From Holophagaceae bacterium (GTDB taxonomy: Bacteria; Acidobacteriota; Holophagae; Holophagales; Holophagaceae), in contig JANYAS010000146.1 of NCBI GenBank assembly GCA_025361205.1, positions 1 through 40,974 on the forward strand: 40,974 nt of DNA, given 5' to 3'. Of the stretch, positions 9,857 through 17,954 are shown piece after piece. The stretch's first letter is position 1. Every line of letters begins with the position of its first letter. The position numbers and the translations under genes are program-made. The notes under the pieces were generated by a model. The model was not told where the DNA came from and did no database searches. It worked only from the letters and a program-made list of their open reading frames with translations.

Positions 9857-10447
9857 TACGGCAAGATCGAAAGCCAGCAACAGACCGGCAAGGACCTCAT
9901 CGGAGCCGCTGGCCCGGCCTATGTGAACCAGGACCGGGTGCGGGTGCGGGGAACCGATGCCGCCTTCGGCTGGCACGAGGCGAAGAAACTGGGCCTGGAG
10001 GCCTTTGTCCGGGCCCAGGAAGCCCGGGACCTCAATGCCCCTGACGGTCAGCAGTACCGCACCGCGGCCACGGAGCGACGCCCCTTCTCCGCCCACGGCC
10101 TGAAGGGGTTCCTGGGCTGGGGCCAGGTGCAGACGGAAATCCACTACACCCTCCAGGGCCATCAGTATTCGTCCTACGGCGAGGGCGAAGGCCGCGCGTC
10201 CGCCAATGGCCTCCCACCCATCGTCCGACCCACCCAGGTGGACTATCGGGACGTCGGTATGTCCGCCACCGTGAAAGCCGGTCGCCACTGGACCTTCATC
10301 CTGCGGGGCGAGCATCTGACCCAACCCCGGACGGATCCTGCCCAATGGGTAGCCAAACTCAGGGAGGGTCAGAATGACGCCTACGTCATCGACGGCTATC
10401 CCGCCGCCCCGCCCAGTTACGCGCTCGAAGCCCGGTTCAGGTTCTAG
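9857..10447 (+). pseudogene. TonB-dependent receptor, C-terminal part after in-frame stop
   Basis: This stretch continues the receptor frame directly after the TAA, starting YGKIESQQQ, with no frame change. It supplies about 196 residues of alternating beta-barrel sequence and ends SYALEARFRF, a typical outer-membrane protein C-terminus with a terminal phenylalanine. The first ATG-like re-start inside it would be near 9923 and has no signal peptide, so it is unlikely to be made as an independent membrane protein. The receptor read through would be 667 residues. The lesion is either a genuine nonsense mutation or a sequence error. Confidence 0.7.
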
Positions 10448-10474
10448 GGTCGTACAAACGGGAAGCAAGGAATT

Positions 10475-10541
10475 TTGAACCGCAGATGACGCAGATGCTC
10501 GCAGGCAATTCCTATTTGATCTGCGCCCTCTGCGGTTTCAA
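10475..10541. repeat. inverted-repeat element, family A (GCAGATGAC type)
   Basis: The left arm at 10475-10497 (TGAACCGCAGATGACGC...) and the right arm at 10518-10541 (GATCTGCGCC...GCGGTTTCAA) are near-complementary and surround about 20 unrelated bases. A second copy with the same arms sits at 24818-24997. It lies between convergent genes and could fold as a transcribed hairpin. Confidence 0.65.
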
Positions 10542-10549
10542 CTTTCCTT

Positions 10550-10927
10550 TCACTGCCCCCGCCCACTCAGTGCCTGCAAGCCCACGCCGACCACGATGAC
10601 GCCCAGCGCCACCCAGCGCATGGGGGTCATGGCTTCGCCGAGGAAGGCGCGGGCCATGAGGGCGTTGGCGATGAAGCCGAGGGCGAGGAAGGGGTAGGCG
10701 TAGTTCACCTGCACCATGGACAGAGCGCCCAGCCACACAACCACGCTCACGGCGTAGCAGGCCAGGCCCGCGATGACCCAGGGTTCGAGCATCAGCCGCA
10801 CCAGTGGGCCAGTCGCGAGCTGCATGCCCCCGGCAGCCTGGAGGCCCTTCTTCAGGCAGATCTGCGCGGCGGCGTTGAGCAGCACGCCCAGCACGATGAG
10901 GGGAATGGCTTTCAGATTGGGGCTCAT
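10550..10927 (-). CDS. small EamA/SMR-type four-helix transporter (ArnE-like)
   Basis: This 125-residue protein has four hydrophobic helices and EamA/SMR features: an early NAAAQICLKKG segment, and later FIANALMARAFLGEAMTP followed by a last helix ending QALSGRG. Half-size members include ArnE and ArnF, which flip undecaprenyl-phosphate-aminoarabinose. It starts 19 bases after the stop of an ArnT-like gene on the same strand, with GGAG upstream of the ATG, so the two probably share an mRNA. The context supports a role in moving a lipid-linked sugar across the inner membrane. A drug-efflux or guanidinium SMR function is the alternative. Only one half-size gene is present, so it would have to be a homodimer or pair with a partner encoded elsewhere. 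Confidence 0.75.
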   Translation of the reverse strand: MSPNLKAIPLIVLGVLLNAAAQICLKKGLQAAGGMQLATGPLVRLMLEPWVIAGLACYAVSVVVWLGALSMVQVNYAYPFLALGFIANALMARAFLGEAMTPMRWVALGVIVVGVGLQALSGRGQ

Positions 10928-10946
10928 GGAATCTCCGGATCACACA

Positions 10947-12641
10947 TCAGACAGGTTTCTTCTTCAGCAGCAAGATCTCGCCCCCGCCCGTGGGCACGGC
11001 CAAAAGCACTTCGAAGCGGGCGCGCAGAGCCGGAGTCAGACCCGAGGCGTTCTGCTCCCACTCGCCGCGCTGGGCCACCAGGCGGGCCTCGGGTTCCATG
11101 CGCTCCAGGGCCTCGGCGCTGCGCAACTCGGGCATGAGGTGGTCTGTGTAGACCATGACGCCGCTGCGGATGGTCTGCCAGTAGAAGACTTCTCGGCCCT
11201 GGATCAGAGGTTGGACAGCGGCTGTCCAACGACGGTAGTTCTTCTGGGGATCCAGCAGCCGGAAGCCCCAGGTCCCGCCCACCAGATAGAGCAGGCCCAG
11301 GGCCAGGGCCGTAGCGGGGACCAGTCGGGTCGCGTTCCCACGGACTACCTTGTCGAGGACGAGCAGGAGTCCACAACCCATGGCCAGGGCCATGAGGCGC
11401 ACGGGACCGAGGAAGGGCGCAAGCTGGGCCTGGAGCTTGGCGCCGCCCGCACCCAGGGCTAGGGCAACCAGTACAAAATTGGGCAGCGCCAGCCCCCCCG
11501 CGAGCAGGCTGCCGAGGCGCCGAGTGCGGGAAGAGGGTCCGGCATGACGGAACAGGTCCGCCAGTAGTAACGCCAGGAAGGGATAAGCCATCAGAAGGTA
11601 CTTGCCCTGCTTGCTCTGCACCGCGCTCAGGAAGAGGAAGGGGACCAGGAAGGCCAGCAACAGGAACCGTTTTGCGGGATCCCCCAAACGGTGTTCCCTG
11701 CGAAGATGAAAGACCAGCGCGGGCAACAGCAGCACCCAGGGGAAGAAATCGCCCAGGAGGTACTCGCCGTACTTCCACCAGGGCTGGAGGTGGTCCCAGG
11801 CTTTCGTGGCCCGCTCGACGTTCTGGAAGATGATCAGCTCGTAGGCGTAATGCGCCCCGCCCTTCAGGCCCGCGGCTACGTACCAAGGCGCGACGAGGAG
11901 CAGGGTGATGCCCAAGCCCGCGAGGATGTTCACCCGGCGCAGCACGAGCCAATCCCGCTGCCAGAGGAGGAAAGCCGCCAGTACCAGCAGGGAGAGCACG
12001 GGCGCCAGAGGACCCTTGGCGAGGAAGGCCAGGGCCAGCCAGAAGTAGGCGTGCAGAAACCAGCGCCGAGGCTCGACCGGGGACGCATCTTCGACCTGCC
12101 CTCTCAGCAGTAGATACCCGCCCAGCCAGCAGAGCCAGCTCCAGGCCAGCAGGGCTGAGAAGAGCAGATCGATCTGGATATATTGGCTCTGCCAGAACCA
12201 GAGGGGCGTGGTGGCAAGGATCAAAGCCGCGGGCTCGGCCGTGCCCGGCGCCAGGAAGCGCGCGGCCCAGCGGCGGAAGGCCGCCAGGAAGGCCACGGCC
12301 GCGAACACCGAGGGGAGGCGCAGGGCCCAGGCCGCCACACCCTGAGTGAAACCGAGCCCCCCGGTCAACGTGTCGAACACCACCGAGGAGGCCTTCATCA
12401 CCCAGTAGTAGAGGATCGGCTTCTCGCTGTAGGGCACGCCGTTCAGGTAGGGCAGCAGCCAGTCGCCACGCAGGCGCATCTCCTTCACGCACTGGGCGAA
12501 GTCCGGCTCGTCCGGCGCCCAGAGGTCGCGCATGGGCAACACCGCCAGCAGCAGGACGGCGAAGAGCAGCTCGGGCAGGTGCGCACGCAGCCAGCCTGGG
12601 AGGCTGAAACGGGAAGGCGGCTGGGGCGGCGGTAAGTCCAT
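10947..12641 (-). CDS. ArnT-like glycosyltransferase family 39 protein (1)
   Basis: This 564-residue integral membrane protein has the GT39/GT83 signature early after the first helix: DLWAPDEPDFAQCVKEM with the acidic pair, then GDWLLPYLNGVPYSEKPILYYW. About ten further helices and a soluble C-terminal domain follow. Such enzymes transfer a sugar from undecaprenyl phosphate to lipid A or another envelope acceptor on the periplasmic face. The ATG at 12641 (MDLPPPQPPSRF) is chosen because the frame further upstream (to 12908) overlaps the divergent small gene at 12696 and is not protein-like. A second, related glycosyltransferase is encoded at 12957-14624. Donor and acceptor cannot be told from sequence. 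Confidence 0.85.
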   Translation of the reverse strand: MDLPPPQPPSRFSLPGWLRAHLPELLFAVLLLAVLPMRDLWAPDEPDFAQCVKEMRLRGDWLLPYLNGVPYSEKPILYYWVMKASSVVFDTLTGGLGFTQGVAAWALRLPSVFAAVAFLAAFRRWAARFLAPGTAEPAALILATTPLWFWQSQYIQIDLLFSALLAWSWLCWLGGYLLLRGQVEDASPVEPRRWFLHAYFWLALAFLAKGPLAPVLSLLVLAAFLLWQRDWLVLRRVNILAGLGITLLLVAPWYVAAGLKGGAHYAYELIIFQNVERATKAWDHLQPWWKYGEYLLGDFFPWVLLLPALVFHLRREHRLGDPAKRFLLLAFLVPFLFLSAVQSKQGKYLLMAYPFLALLLADLFRHAGPSSRTRRLGSLLAGGLALPNFVLVALALGAGGAKLQAQLAPFLGPVRLMALAMGCGLLLVLDKVVRGNATRLVPATALALGLLYLVGGTWGFRLLDPQKNYRRWTAAVQPLIQGREVFYWQTIRSGVMVYTDHLMPELRSAEALERMEPEARLVAQRGEWEQNASGLTPALRARFEVLLAVPTGGGEILLLKKKPV

Positions 12642-12683
12642 CCCTCCATCTTCCCTCAGAAGACCCTGGCCTACCCAGCGGGA

Positions 12684-12689
12684 TACAAT
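12684..12689 (+). promoter_or_regulatory. -10-like hexamer TACAAT, leaderless position
   Basis: TACAAT is followed by exactly six bases and then the ATG at 12696, so transcription would begin at or beside the start codon. No convincing -35 box is visible. The same geometry occurs before plsY, lipB and the second ArnT-like gene. Confidence 0.5.
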
Positions 12690-12695
12690 GGACGG

Positions 12696-12935
12696 ATGAC
12701 TCCCATCCTCCTCAGCCTCCTGCTCCTGGCCACGCCGTTTGACGGACCCAAGGAGGACATCAAGCAGGCCGGCAAGGAGATCGGCCAGGGATTCAAGAAG
12801 GGCGGTCTGGCTGTCGGACATGCGGCCAGGGACGGCGGCAAGGCGGTGGGCCGGGGCGCCAAGACCGCCGGCAAGGGTGTGGCGAAAGGGGCCAAGGAGG
12901 CCGCGCACGGGGTCAAAGCGGCCGTGAAAAAGTAG
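12696..12935 (+). CDS. small exported Lys/Gly/Ala-rich protein
   Basis: This 79-residue protein has a short hydrophobic start (MTPILLSLLLLATPF) that looks like a signal peptide or anchor. About 60 residues of lysine, glycine and alanine with regular spacing follow (GKAVGRGAKTAGKGVAKGAK...). The pattern could form a positively charged amphipathic helix, as in LEA-like or apolipoprotein-like repeats. There is no ribosome-binding site, and TACAAT six bases before the ATG suggests a leaderless mRNA. It lies between two ArnT-like genes on the opposite strand. No family is recognised with confidence. An envelope-binding role (anionic lipid or LPS) is speculation from charge and location. Confidence 0.65.
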   Translation: MTPILLSLLLLATPFDGPKEDIKQAGKEIGQGFKKGGLAVGHAARDGGKAVGRGAKTAGKGVAKGAKEAAHGVKAAVKK

Positions 12936-12956
12936 GCGCCGAAACGGCTCTCCCGG

Positions 12957-14624
12957 CTACCTGCGCCTGGCCACCACCGCCATCGGGTTTCCGGCCACTT
13001 CCTCCCACCGGGCCTTCTCCGCGGCATCCAGGGCCTTCCAACTGGAGGCCTTGGCCATTACCAGGACGGGTCGACCCGGCGCTTCGGTCTTGAGGCGATC
13101 GGCCACCTCGCCCAGGGTCGCCGGGTTTTCCTCAAACCAGCGCGAGGCTTCGGTACCCAGGCGGTCGCGGCCATAGGCCAGTTCACCAGACCCCGCCACC
13201 ACCACGGCCCGGGTGCGCGCATAGAAGGTGAGGGTCTGAAAGTAGGTGCCGTAGCTGATCCACTGGGCGTCCGGGGGCGACTGCCGCACCAGGTCGGCCA
13301 CGGACTTGCCTGGGCCCGCAGCGGCCTGGGCCGCCAGCACCAGCAGCCACAACGCGGAGCCCAGGGCGACCTTCAAGCGAGGGCCACTGAGACCCTTGGG
13401 CCACTGCGCCCAAAGGCCCAGCCCGGCGAACCCTGCGCCCAGGGCCAGCATCCAACCCACTCCACCCAGGTCCTTGCGGAAGAGGGCCGCCGCCAGCAGG
13501 AAGATCCCGCCGAGCAGCAGCAGTTCCTTCCCCAGGCGACGGAGAGCCATCGTTTCCTCGCCCTGTCGCTCGAAGGCGCAGGCAAGAACGGCAAGTGGGA
13601 CGATCGCGGGCAGGATGTAGGGCGGTAGTTTGGAGCCGGAGACGCTGAAGAAGACCAGGGGCCAGAGGAAAGCCAGGACCGTGGTCCCAACGATCCAGCG
13701 CCCGAGATGGTCCTGGCCCTGCGGCCCCCTGCCCTTCAGGAAACCCCAGCTCCGCTTCAATCCGACGACAGTGGCCGTCAGCCAAGGCAGCAGACCCAGG
13801 GCGAGGATCCCCACGAAGTAGAGCTTGTCCAGCAGCCAGTTGTTGGAGCCCTGGCGAGCGTGCTCATGGGTGAGGAAACGCGTGAAATGTTCGTGGATGA
13901 AGAAGAACTGGGCATGGCCGGGGTTCATGCGGTTCACAGCCCAGAACCAGGGTACCACCAGGACCAGATAGACCAGCCAGCCGAGGGGATCCAGGGCCGT
14001 GCGGAGGACCGCTCGACGCAGGTCCGCGTCCTTCCAGGTGAAGACCAGCGAGAAGAGGAGGATGCCGCCCATGAGGACCACCTGCGCCAAGCCCTTGGTG
14101 AGCATGGCGCCCGCCAGCAGGACAAAGGTGGTCAGGGTCCAGCCTAGAACGGGCCGACCCTCACGACGCCGGGCTACGGCCTCCACGAATGCGGCGAGGG
14201 CTGCCACCAAAAAGGCGCTGAACAGGGCATCCAGCGTGAGGATCTGGCCCGACAGGAAAGCCAGCAGGCCCGTCGCGGCCATGAAGGGCGCCCACAGCGG
14301 CTCCCGCGCACCCAGGCGCTTGGCGAGCCGCCAGGCCGCCCAGATCATGAGCCCGGAGGCCAAAGCCAAGGGCAGCCGGGCCGCGGCACCATTCAGCCCG
14401 AACAGCTTCATGCTGATGGCCGACAGCCAGTACTGCAGGGGCGGCTTCTCGAAGTAGAGCACCCCATTCAGGTGCGGCGTCAGCCAGTCCCCCGTGGCCA
14501 CCATCTCCCGGGGAATCTCCGCATAGCGGCCCTCGTCTGGCTCCCAGAGTGGACGGACCAGAAGGGGCAGCAGGCCCAGGAAAAACCAGAGGGCGAGGAG
14601 GGTGGAGCGTTCGCGGCGCGTCAT
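12957..14624 (-). CDS. ArnT-like glycosyltransferase family 39 protein (2)
   Basis: This 555-residue membrane protein shows the same family signature: LVRPLWEPDEGRYAEIPREM, then GDWLTPHLNGVLYFEKPPLQYWLSA. Around a dozen helices and a C-terminal soluble domain of about 130 residues follow. It is closer to the classic ArnT (4-amino-4-deoxy-arabinose transferase) signature than the other copy. The ATG at 14624 has no clear ribosome-binding site, and TAGCCT lies six bases upstream, consistent with a leaderless transcript. An ArnA-like decarboxylase is encoded 92 bases upstream on the same strand. The likely role is sugar transfer to lipid A or another lipid in the periplasm; the sugar is not determined. 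Confidence 0.87.
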   Translation of the reverse strand: MTRRERSTLLALWFFLGLLPLLVRPLWEPDEGRYAEIPREMVATGDWLTPHLNGVLYFEKPPLQYWLSAISMKLFGLNGAAARLPLALASGLMIWAAWRLAKRLGAREPLWAPFMAATGLLAFLSGQILTLDALFSAFLVAALAAFVEAVARRREGRPVLGWTLTTFVLLAGAMLTKGLAQVVLMGGILLFSLVFTWKDADLRRAVLRTALDPLGWLVYLVLVVPWFWAVNRMNPGHAQFFFIHEHFTRFLTHEHARQGSNNWLLDKLYFVGILALGLLPWLTATVVGLKRSWGFLKGRGPQGQDHLGRWIVGTTVLAFLWPLVFFSVSGSKLPPYILPAIVPLAVLACAFERQGEETMALRRLGKELLLLGGIFLLAAALFRKDLGGVGWMLALGAGFAGLGLWAQWPKGLSGPRLKVALGSALWLLVLAAQAAAGPGKSVADLVRQSPPDAQWISYGTYFQTLTFYARTRAVVVAGSGELAYGRDRLGTEASRWFEENPATLGEVADRLKTEAPGRPVLVMAKASSWKALDAAEKARWEEVAGNPMAVVARRR

Positions 14625-14630
14625 GCCACT

Positions 14631-14636
14631 AGGCTA
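14631..14636 (-). promoter_or_regulatory. -10-like hexamer TAGCCT, leaderless position
   Basis: Read on the minus strand, TAGCCT is followed by six bases (AGTGGC) and the ATG of the ArnT-like gene at 14624. No -35 box or ribosome site is evident. Confidence 0.4.
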
Positions 14637-14716
14637 ACGGGAACCACGGCTGGTACCGAGCAATGCTCTTCCACGGAAATGGCGCCAGCCATTTCTATCT
14701 CAGCGAGGCTCAGGAC

Positions 14717-15769
14717 CTAATTCTCGGTCTCGACGACCTTCTCCTGCGCCTTGTGCTCTTCCACGAAGAAGTCGAGGGTCTTCTTCAGGGAATTGTTCAT
14801 GGAGACCTTGGGCTGAAAGCCGAAGGCTGCCTGGATGCGCTTGATGCTGGGGGTGCGACGAGCCACGTCCTGGTAGCCCTTGCCGTAGAACTCGCCGCTG
14901 CCGGTCTCGACCATGCGGCCCTCGGGGATGCCGCGCTCGATGCGGAAGGGGTGGTCCTTCCAGAGGGCGATCATCATCTCGGCAATCTCGCGGACACTAA
15001 AATCGTTCTCGGGGTTGCCGATGTTGAAGATCTGGCCGTCGGCCTTACCGCCCTCGTTGCGCAGGATGGACATCAGCCCGTCCATGGCGTCCTCCACATC
15101 CATGAAGCAGCGGCGGGCCGTGCCGCCGTCCACCAGGTTCAGGGGCTCGCCGTTGAAAAGGTTCCAGCTGAACTGGGTCACCAGGCGGCTGCTGCCTTCC
15201 TTGGCGGTGTTCAGGCTGTCGAGCTTGGGGCCCATCCAGTTGAAGGGGCGGAAGAGGGTGAAGCGGAGGCCCTGCTGGAACCCGTAGGCCCAGATCACCC
15301 GGTCAAGGAGCTGCTTGCTAGTGCTGTAGATCCACCGGTTCATGGGGATGGGGCCCGTCACCAGCGGCGAGTCGTACTCGTCGAACTCGGCGTCCGGACA
15401 CATGCCGTAGACCTCGGAGGTACTGGGAAACACGACCCGCTTCTTGTACTTCACGCACTGCCGGACCACGCGGAGGTTCTCCTCAAAGTCCAGCTCGAAC
15501 ACCCGGAGGGGGTCGGTCACGTAGATCTTCGGCGTGGCAATGGCCACCAGGGGCAGGACCACGTCGCACTTCTTGATGTGGTACTCGATCCACTCCTTGG
15601 AAATGGTTACGTCGCCTTCCACGAAGTGGAACCGGGGGTTCTCCAGGTGGTCGGCCACCTTATGTGCGCCCAGGTCCAGACCATAGACCTCCCATTCCGT
15701 GTCCGCCATGATGCGGTCCACCAGATGGGAACCGATGAAACCGTTGACACCAAGAATCAGAACTTTCAC
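14717..15769 (-). CDS. ArnA-like NAD-dependent sugar-nucleotide decarboxylase
   Basis: This 350-residue extended short-chain dehydrogenase starts MKVLILGVNGFIGSHLVDRI with a GxxGxxG dinucleotide site. It contains the catalytic PSTSEVYG and YSTSK segments and the RPFNWMGP motif typical of the C-terminal decarboxylase domain of ArnA, which converts UDP-glucuronate to UDP-4-keto-pentose. The formyltransferase domain of ArnA is absent, so this is the stand-alone form. UDP-xylose synthase is the alternative. The start codon is GTG (15769) with AAGGAG six bases upstream, and a possible -10 (TAAACT) lies at 15794-15799. It should supply a nucleotide sugar for the ArnT-like enzymes downstream. No arnB, arnC or arnD gene is in the window. 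Confidence 0.87.
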   Translation of the reverse strand: MKVLILGVNGFIGSHLVDRIMADTEWEVYGLDLGAHKVADHLENPRFHFVEGDVTISKEWIEYHIKKCDVVLPLVAIATPKIYVTDPLRVFELDFEENLRVVRQCVKYKKRVVFPSTSEVYGMCPDAEFDEYDSPLVTGPIPMNRWIYSTSKQLLDRVIWAYGFQQGLRFTLFRPFNWMGPKLDSLNTAKEGSSRLVTQFSWNLFNGEPLNLVDGGTARRCFMDVEDAMDGLMSILRNEGGKADGQIFNIGNPENDFSVREIAEMMIALWKDHPFRIERGIPEGRMVETGSGEFYGKGYQDVARRTPSIKRIQAAFGFQPKVSMNNSLKKTLDFFVEEHKAQEKVVETEN

Positions 15770-15877
15770 GAGGACTCCTTACACAAACGTTTCAGTTTAG
15801 CCGCTTGCGAGCCAAGGCGCAGCAGGGGACTGCCGCCCACCCGGTGGGTGGCCATCCAGAACGGCGGTACGGCAGCC

Positions 15878-16942
15878 TCAGGAAATCCGGCACACCACCT
15901 TGCCAAAGCCCTGGCCTGCCTCCAGGTGGAGCTGGGCCTCGGGGTATTCCGCCAGGTCGAACACCTTGTCGATGACCGGCCGAAAGGGCGGATTGGTGGA
16001 ATTCCGCTGCAACAGGGAGAGCAAGGTCCAGAGGTGCTCCCGGCGCCCCATGTAGGAGCCGCGGATCTGAAGCTGCTTGGCGAAGAGCATGCGCAAATCG
16101 AAGCTGGTCTCCCGGCCCGTGGTGGCGCCGCAGGTGACGATGCGGCCACCCCGGGTGCAGACGGCGAGGCTGGTACCCCAGGTGGCGGCTCCGGTGTGCT
16201 CAAACACCACGTCCACGCCCCGCTTGCCCGTCAGCTCGCGCACCTTGGCCGACAGCGCCTTCAGGTCCCCACGGACGATCACGTGCTCAGCTCCCAGTTC
16301 CCAACACCGTATGGCCTTGGCCTCGCTGCCCACCACGGCGATGGCCTGGGCGCCCAGGGCCTTCACCAGCTGGATGGCCGCGCTCCCCACGCCGCTGCCC
16401 CCGCCCCAGACCAGGACCGTCTCGCCGGGTCGCAGCGCCGCCTTGTGGACGAGCATCTCCCAGGCCGTAAGGAAGACCAGGGGAAAGGCTGCCGCCTGCT
16501 CAAAGCTCCAGTTACCGGGGATGGGCAGGAGGTTCGCCGCGGGGACCAGCACATGCGTGGCGGCCGTCCCATCGCTGGCGTGGCCCACCACGCCGTAGGC
16601 TGGGCAGAGCATGTCGTCGCCGCGTAGGCAGGCCGGACAAACCCCGCAGCTGAGGCCCGGCGCGATCATCACGCTGCCGCCCGGTTCCACGCCGGGGGGC
16701 AGGACCGTGCCCTCGCCCATGGCCGCCACAACACCTGCACCGTCACAGCCCGGCGTCAGCGGCAGAGGCAGGGGGTAACCCGGCAGCCCAAAGGTGGTCC
16801 AGAGATCCAGATGGTTGAGGGCCATGGCCCGCAGTTCGAGGCGCACCCATCCTGGCCGGGGATCCCCAGGCACAAAGGCTTCACGAACCGGGGATCCCGC
16901 CGGACCATGCTGGTTCACGCGAAAACGGTAGGCTTCGGCCAT
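15878..16942 (-). CDS. zinc-type medium-chain alcohol dehydrogenase
   Basis: This 354-residue MDR-family oxidoreductase contains a four-cysteine structural zinc lobe (CGVCPACLRGDDMLC), a GxGxxG-like NAD(P) site (VWGGGSGVGSAAIQLVKALG) and a GCDGAGVV segment where many alcohol dehydrogenases have GHEGAG. The usual catalytic-zinc cysteine and histidine are not obvious, so it may be a quinone-reductase-like or alkenal-reductase-like member that uses only structural zinc. The ATG at 16942 has GGGAGG upstream. It lies 13 bases after gpsA on the same strand and is probably co-transcribed, although no common pathway is apparent. The substrate is not predictable from the sequence. Confidence 0.82.
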   Translation of the reverse strand: MAEAYRFRVNQHGPAGSPVREAFVPGDPRPGWVRLELRAMALNHLDLWTTFGLPGYPLPLPLTPGCDGAGVVAAMGEGTVLPPGVEPGGSVMIAPGLSCGVCPACLRGDDMLCPAYGVVGHASDGTAATHVLVPAANLLPIPGNWSFEQAAAFPLVFLTAWEMLVHKAALRPGETVLVWGGGSGVGSAAIQLVKALGAQAIAVVGSEAKAIRCWELGAEHVIVRGDLKALSAKVRELTGKRGVDVVFEHTGAATWGTSLAVCTRGGRIVTCGATTGRETSFDLRMLFAKQLQIRGSYMGRREHLWTLLSLLQRNSTNPPFRPVIDKVFDLAEYPEAQLHLEAGQGFGKVVCRIS

Positions 16943-16955
16943 GGGACCTCCCGAT

Positions 16956-17954
16956 CTATTCGGACTTCAGGGACCGCGTCATCAGGCGGCGGACGGCCTC
17001 CTGGGGGGACTCCCCGTTCAGGAGTCGCTGCACCTCAGCGGCAATGGGCAGGTCGAGACCATGCGCCTTGGCCAGGGCCAGGGCGGCATCGGTGGTAAAC
17101 ATACCTTCGATCACCTGGCCCCCCAGGGCGTCCCGGGCGGCGTCCACGCTGCTGCCCTTCCCCACCAGTTCGCCAAAGGTGCGATTGCGGCTCTGGGGCC
17201 CTGTGGCCGTGAGCAGCAGGTCGCCCATACCGGCCAGGCCCATCACGGTGGACGGCTGGCCGCCCAGCACCTCCACGAGCCGGGACATCTCGGCCAGGCC
17301 CCGGGTGATGAGGGCCGCGCGGGCGTTGTAGCCCAAGCCAAGGCCGTCCACCAGGCCGGCGGCGATGGCGAGGACGTTCTTCAAGGCGCCGCAGAGTTCC
17401 GTGCCCACCACGTCGCGGCTGAGGTAGATGCGCAGCGTCTCCGAGGAGAGCTGGGTCTGGAGGGTCTTGGCCCGGTCCTTGGAGACCGTCAAGGGAAGGG
17501 CCAGCACGATGGCGGAGGGTACGCCCCGGGAGACCTCGTCGGCGAAAGTGGGTCCGGACAGCGCGCCCACGGGCACGTCCAGCACCCCCGTCAGCGCTTG
17601 ACTGAGGGTCTCGTGAGTGCTCTGGAGGATGCCCTTGCTGACATGGATCACCAGTTCGGGTGCTTTGGCCGCCTGGGGCCGCAGGCCGCGCCAGGCCTCG
17701 GGCGTCACCTGGGTGGGCATGGCGGAGATCCAGAGCGGTGCGGCCAGGGCCTCGACGGGGTCGTTGGAGGTCTGGAGGGCCTCCGGGAAGGTGACATCCT
17801 TCAGGCGCAGGTGCCGCCGCGTGGCGGCCATGAGGGCCATCTCCTCGGGAAAGCTCCCCCACAGCGCCACCTTCGCGCCCGCCCGGGCCCAGGTGATAGC
17901 GAGGGCCGTGCCCCAGGCGCCGGAACCGAAGACACCGATGTCAGCCCTAGCCAT
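16956..17954 (-). CDS. gpsA: glycerol-3-phosphate dehydrogenase [NAD(P)+]
   Basis: This 332-residue protein has the N-terminal GSGAWGTALAITWARAG dinucleotide site and the KNVLAIAAGLVDGLGLGYNA segment with the catalytic lysine, which are diagnostic of GpsA. It reduces dihydroxyacetone phosphate to sn-glycerol-3-phosphate in the cytoplasm, the first step towards phospholipids. Its start overlaps the end of plsY by eight bases, with GGAG upstream, so the two are translationally coupled. PlsY uses the product of this enzyme, which explains the pairing. Length is normal for the family and no key residue is missing. Confidence 0.96.
   Translation of the reverse strand: MARADIGVFGSGAWGTALAITWARAGAKVALWGSFPEEMALMAATRRHLRLKDVTFPEALQTSNDPVEALAAPLWISAMPTQVTPEAWRGLRPQAAKAPELVIHVSKGILQSTHETLSQALTGVLDVPVGALSGPTFADEVSRGVPSAIVLALPLTVSKDRAKTLQTQLSSETLRIYLSRDVVGTELCGALKNVLAIAAGLVDGLGLGYNARAALITRGLAEMSRLVEVLGGQPSTVMGLAGMGDLLLTATGPQSRNRTFGELVGKGSSVDAARDALGGQVIEGMFTTDAALALAKAHGLDLPIAAEVQRLLNGESPQEAVRRLMTRSLKSE

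Noticed and set aside
10924..12492. A 522-codon minus-strand frame overlapping the ArnT-like gene
   Set aside because: Low-complexity Gly/Arg/Pro translation in the wrong frame of a clear glycosyltransferase.
14663..16627. A 654-codon open frame on the plus strand
   Set aside because: It is the complement of the ArnA-like and dehydrogenase genes, is rich in His/Gly/Pro as expected from antisense of GC-rich genes, and has no domain.
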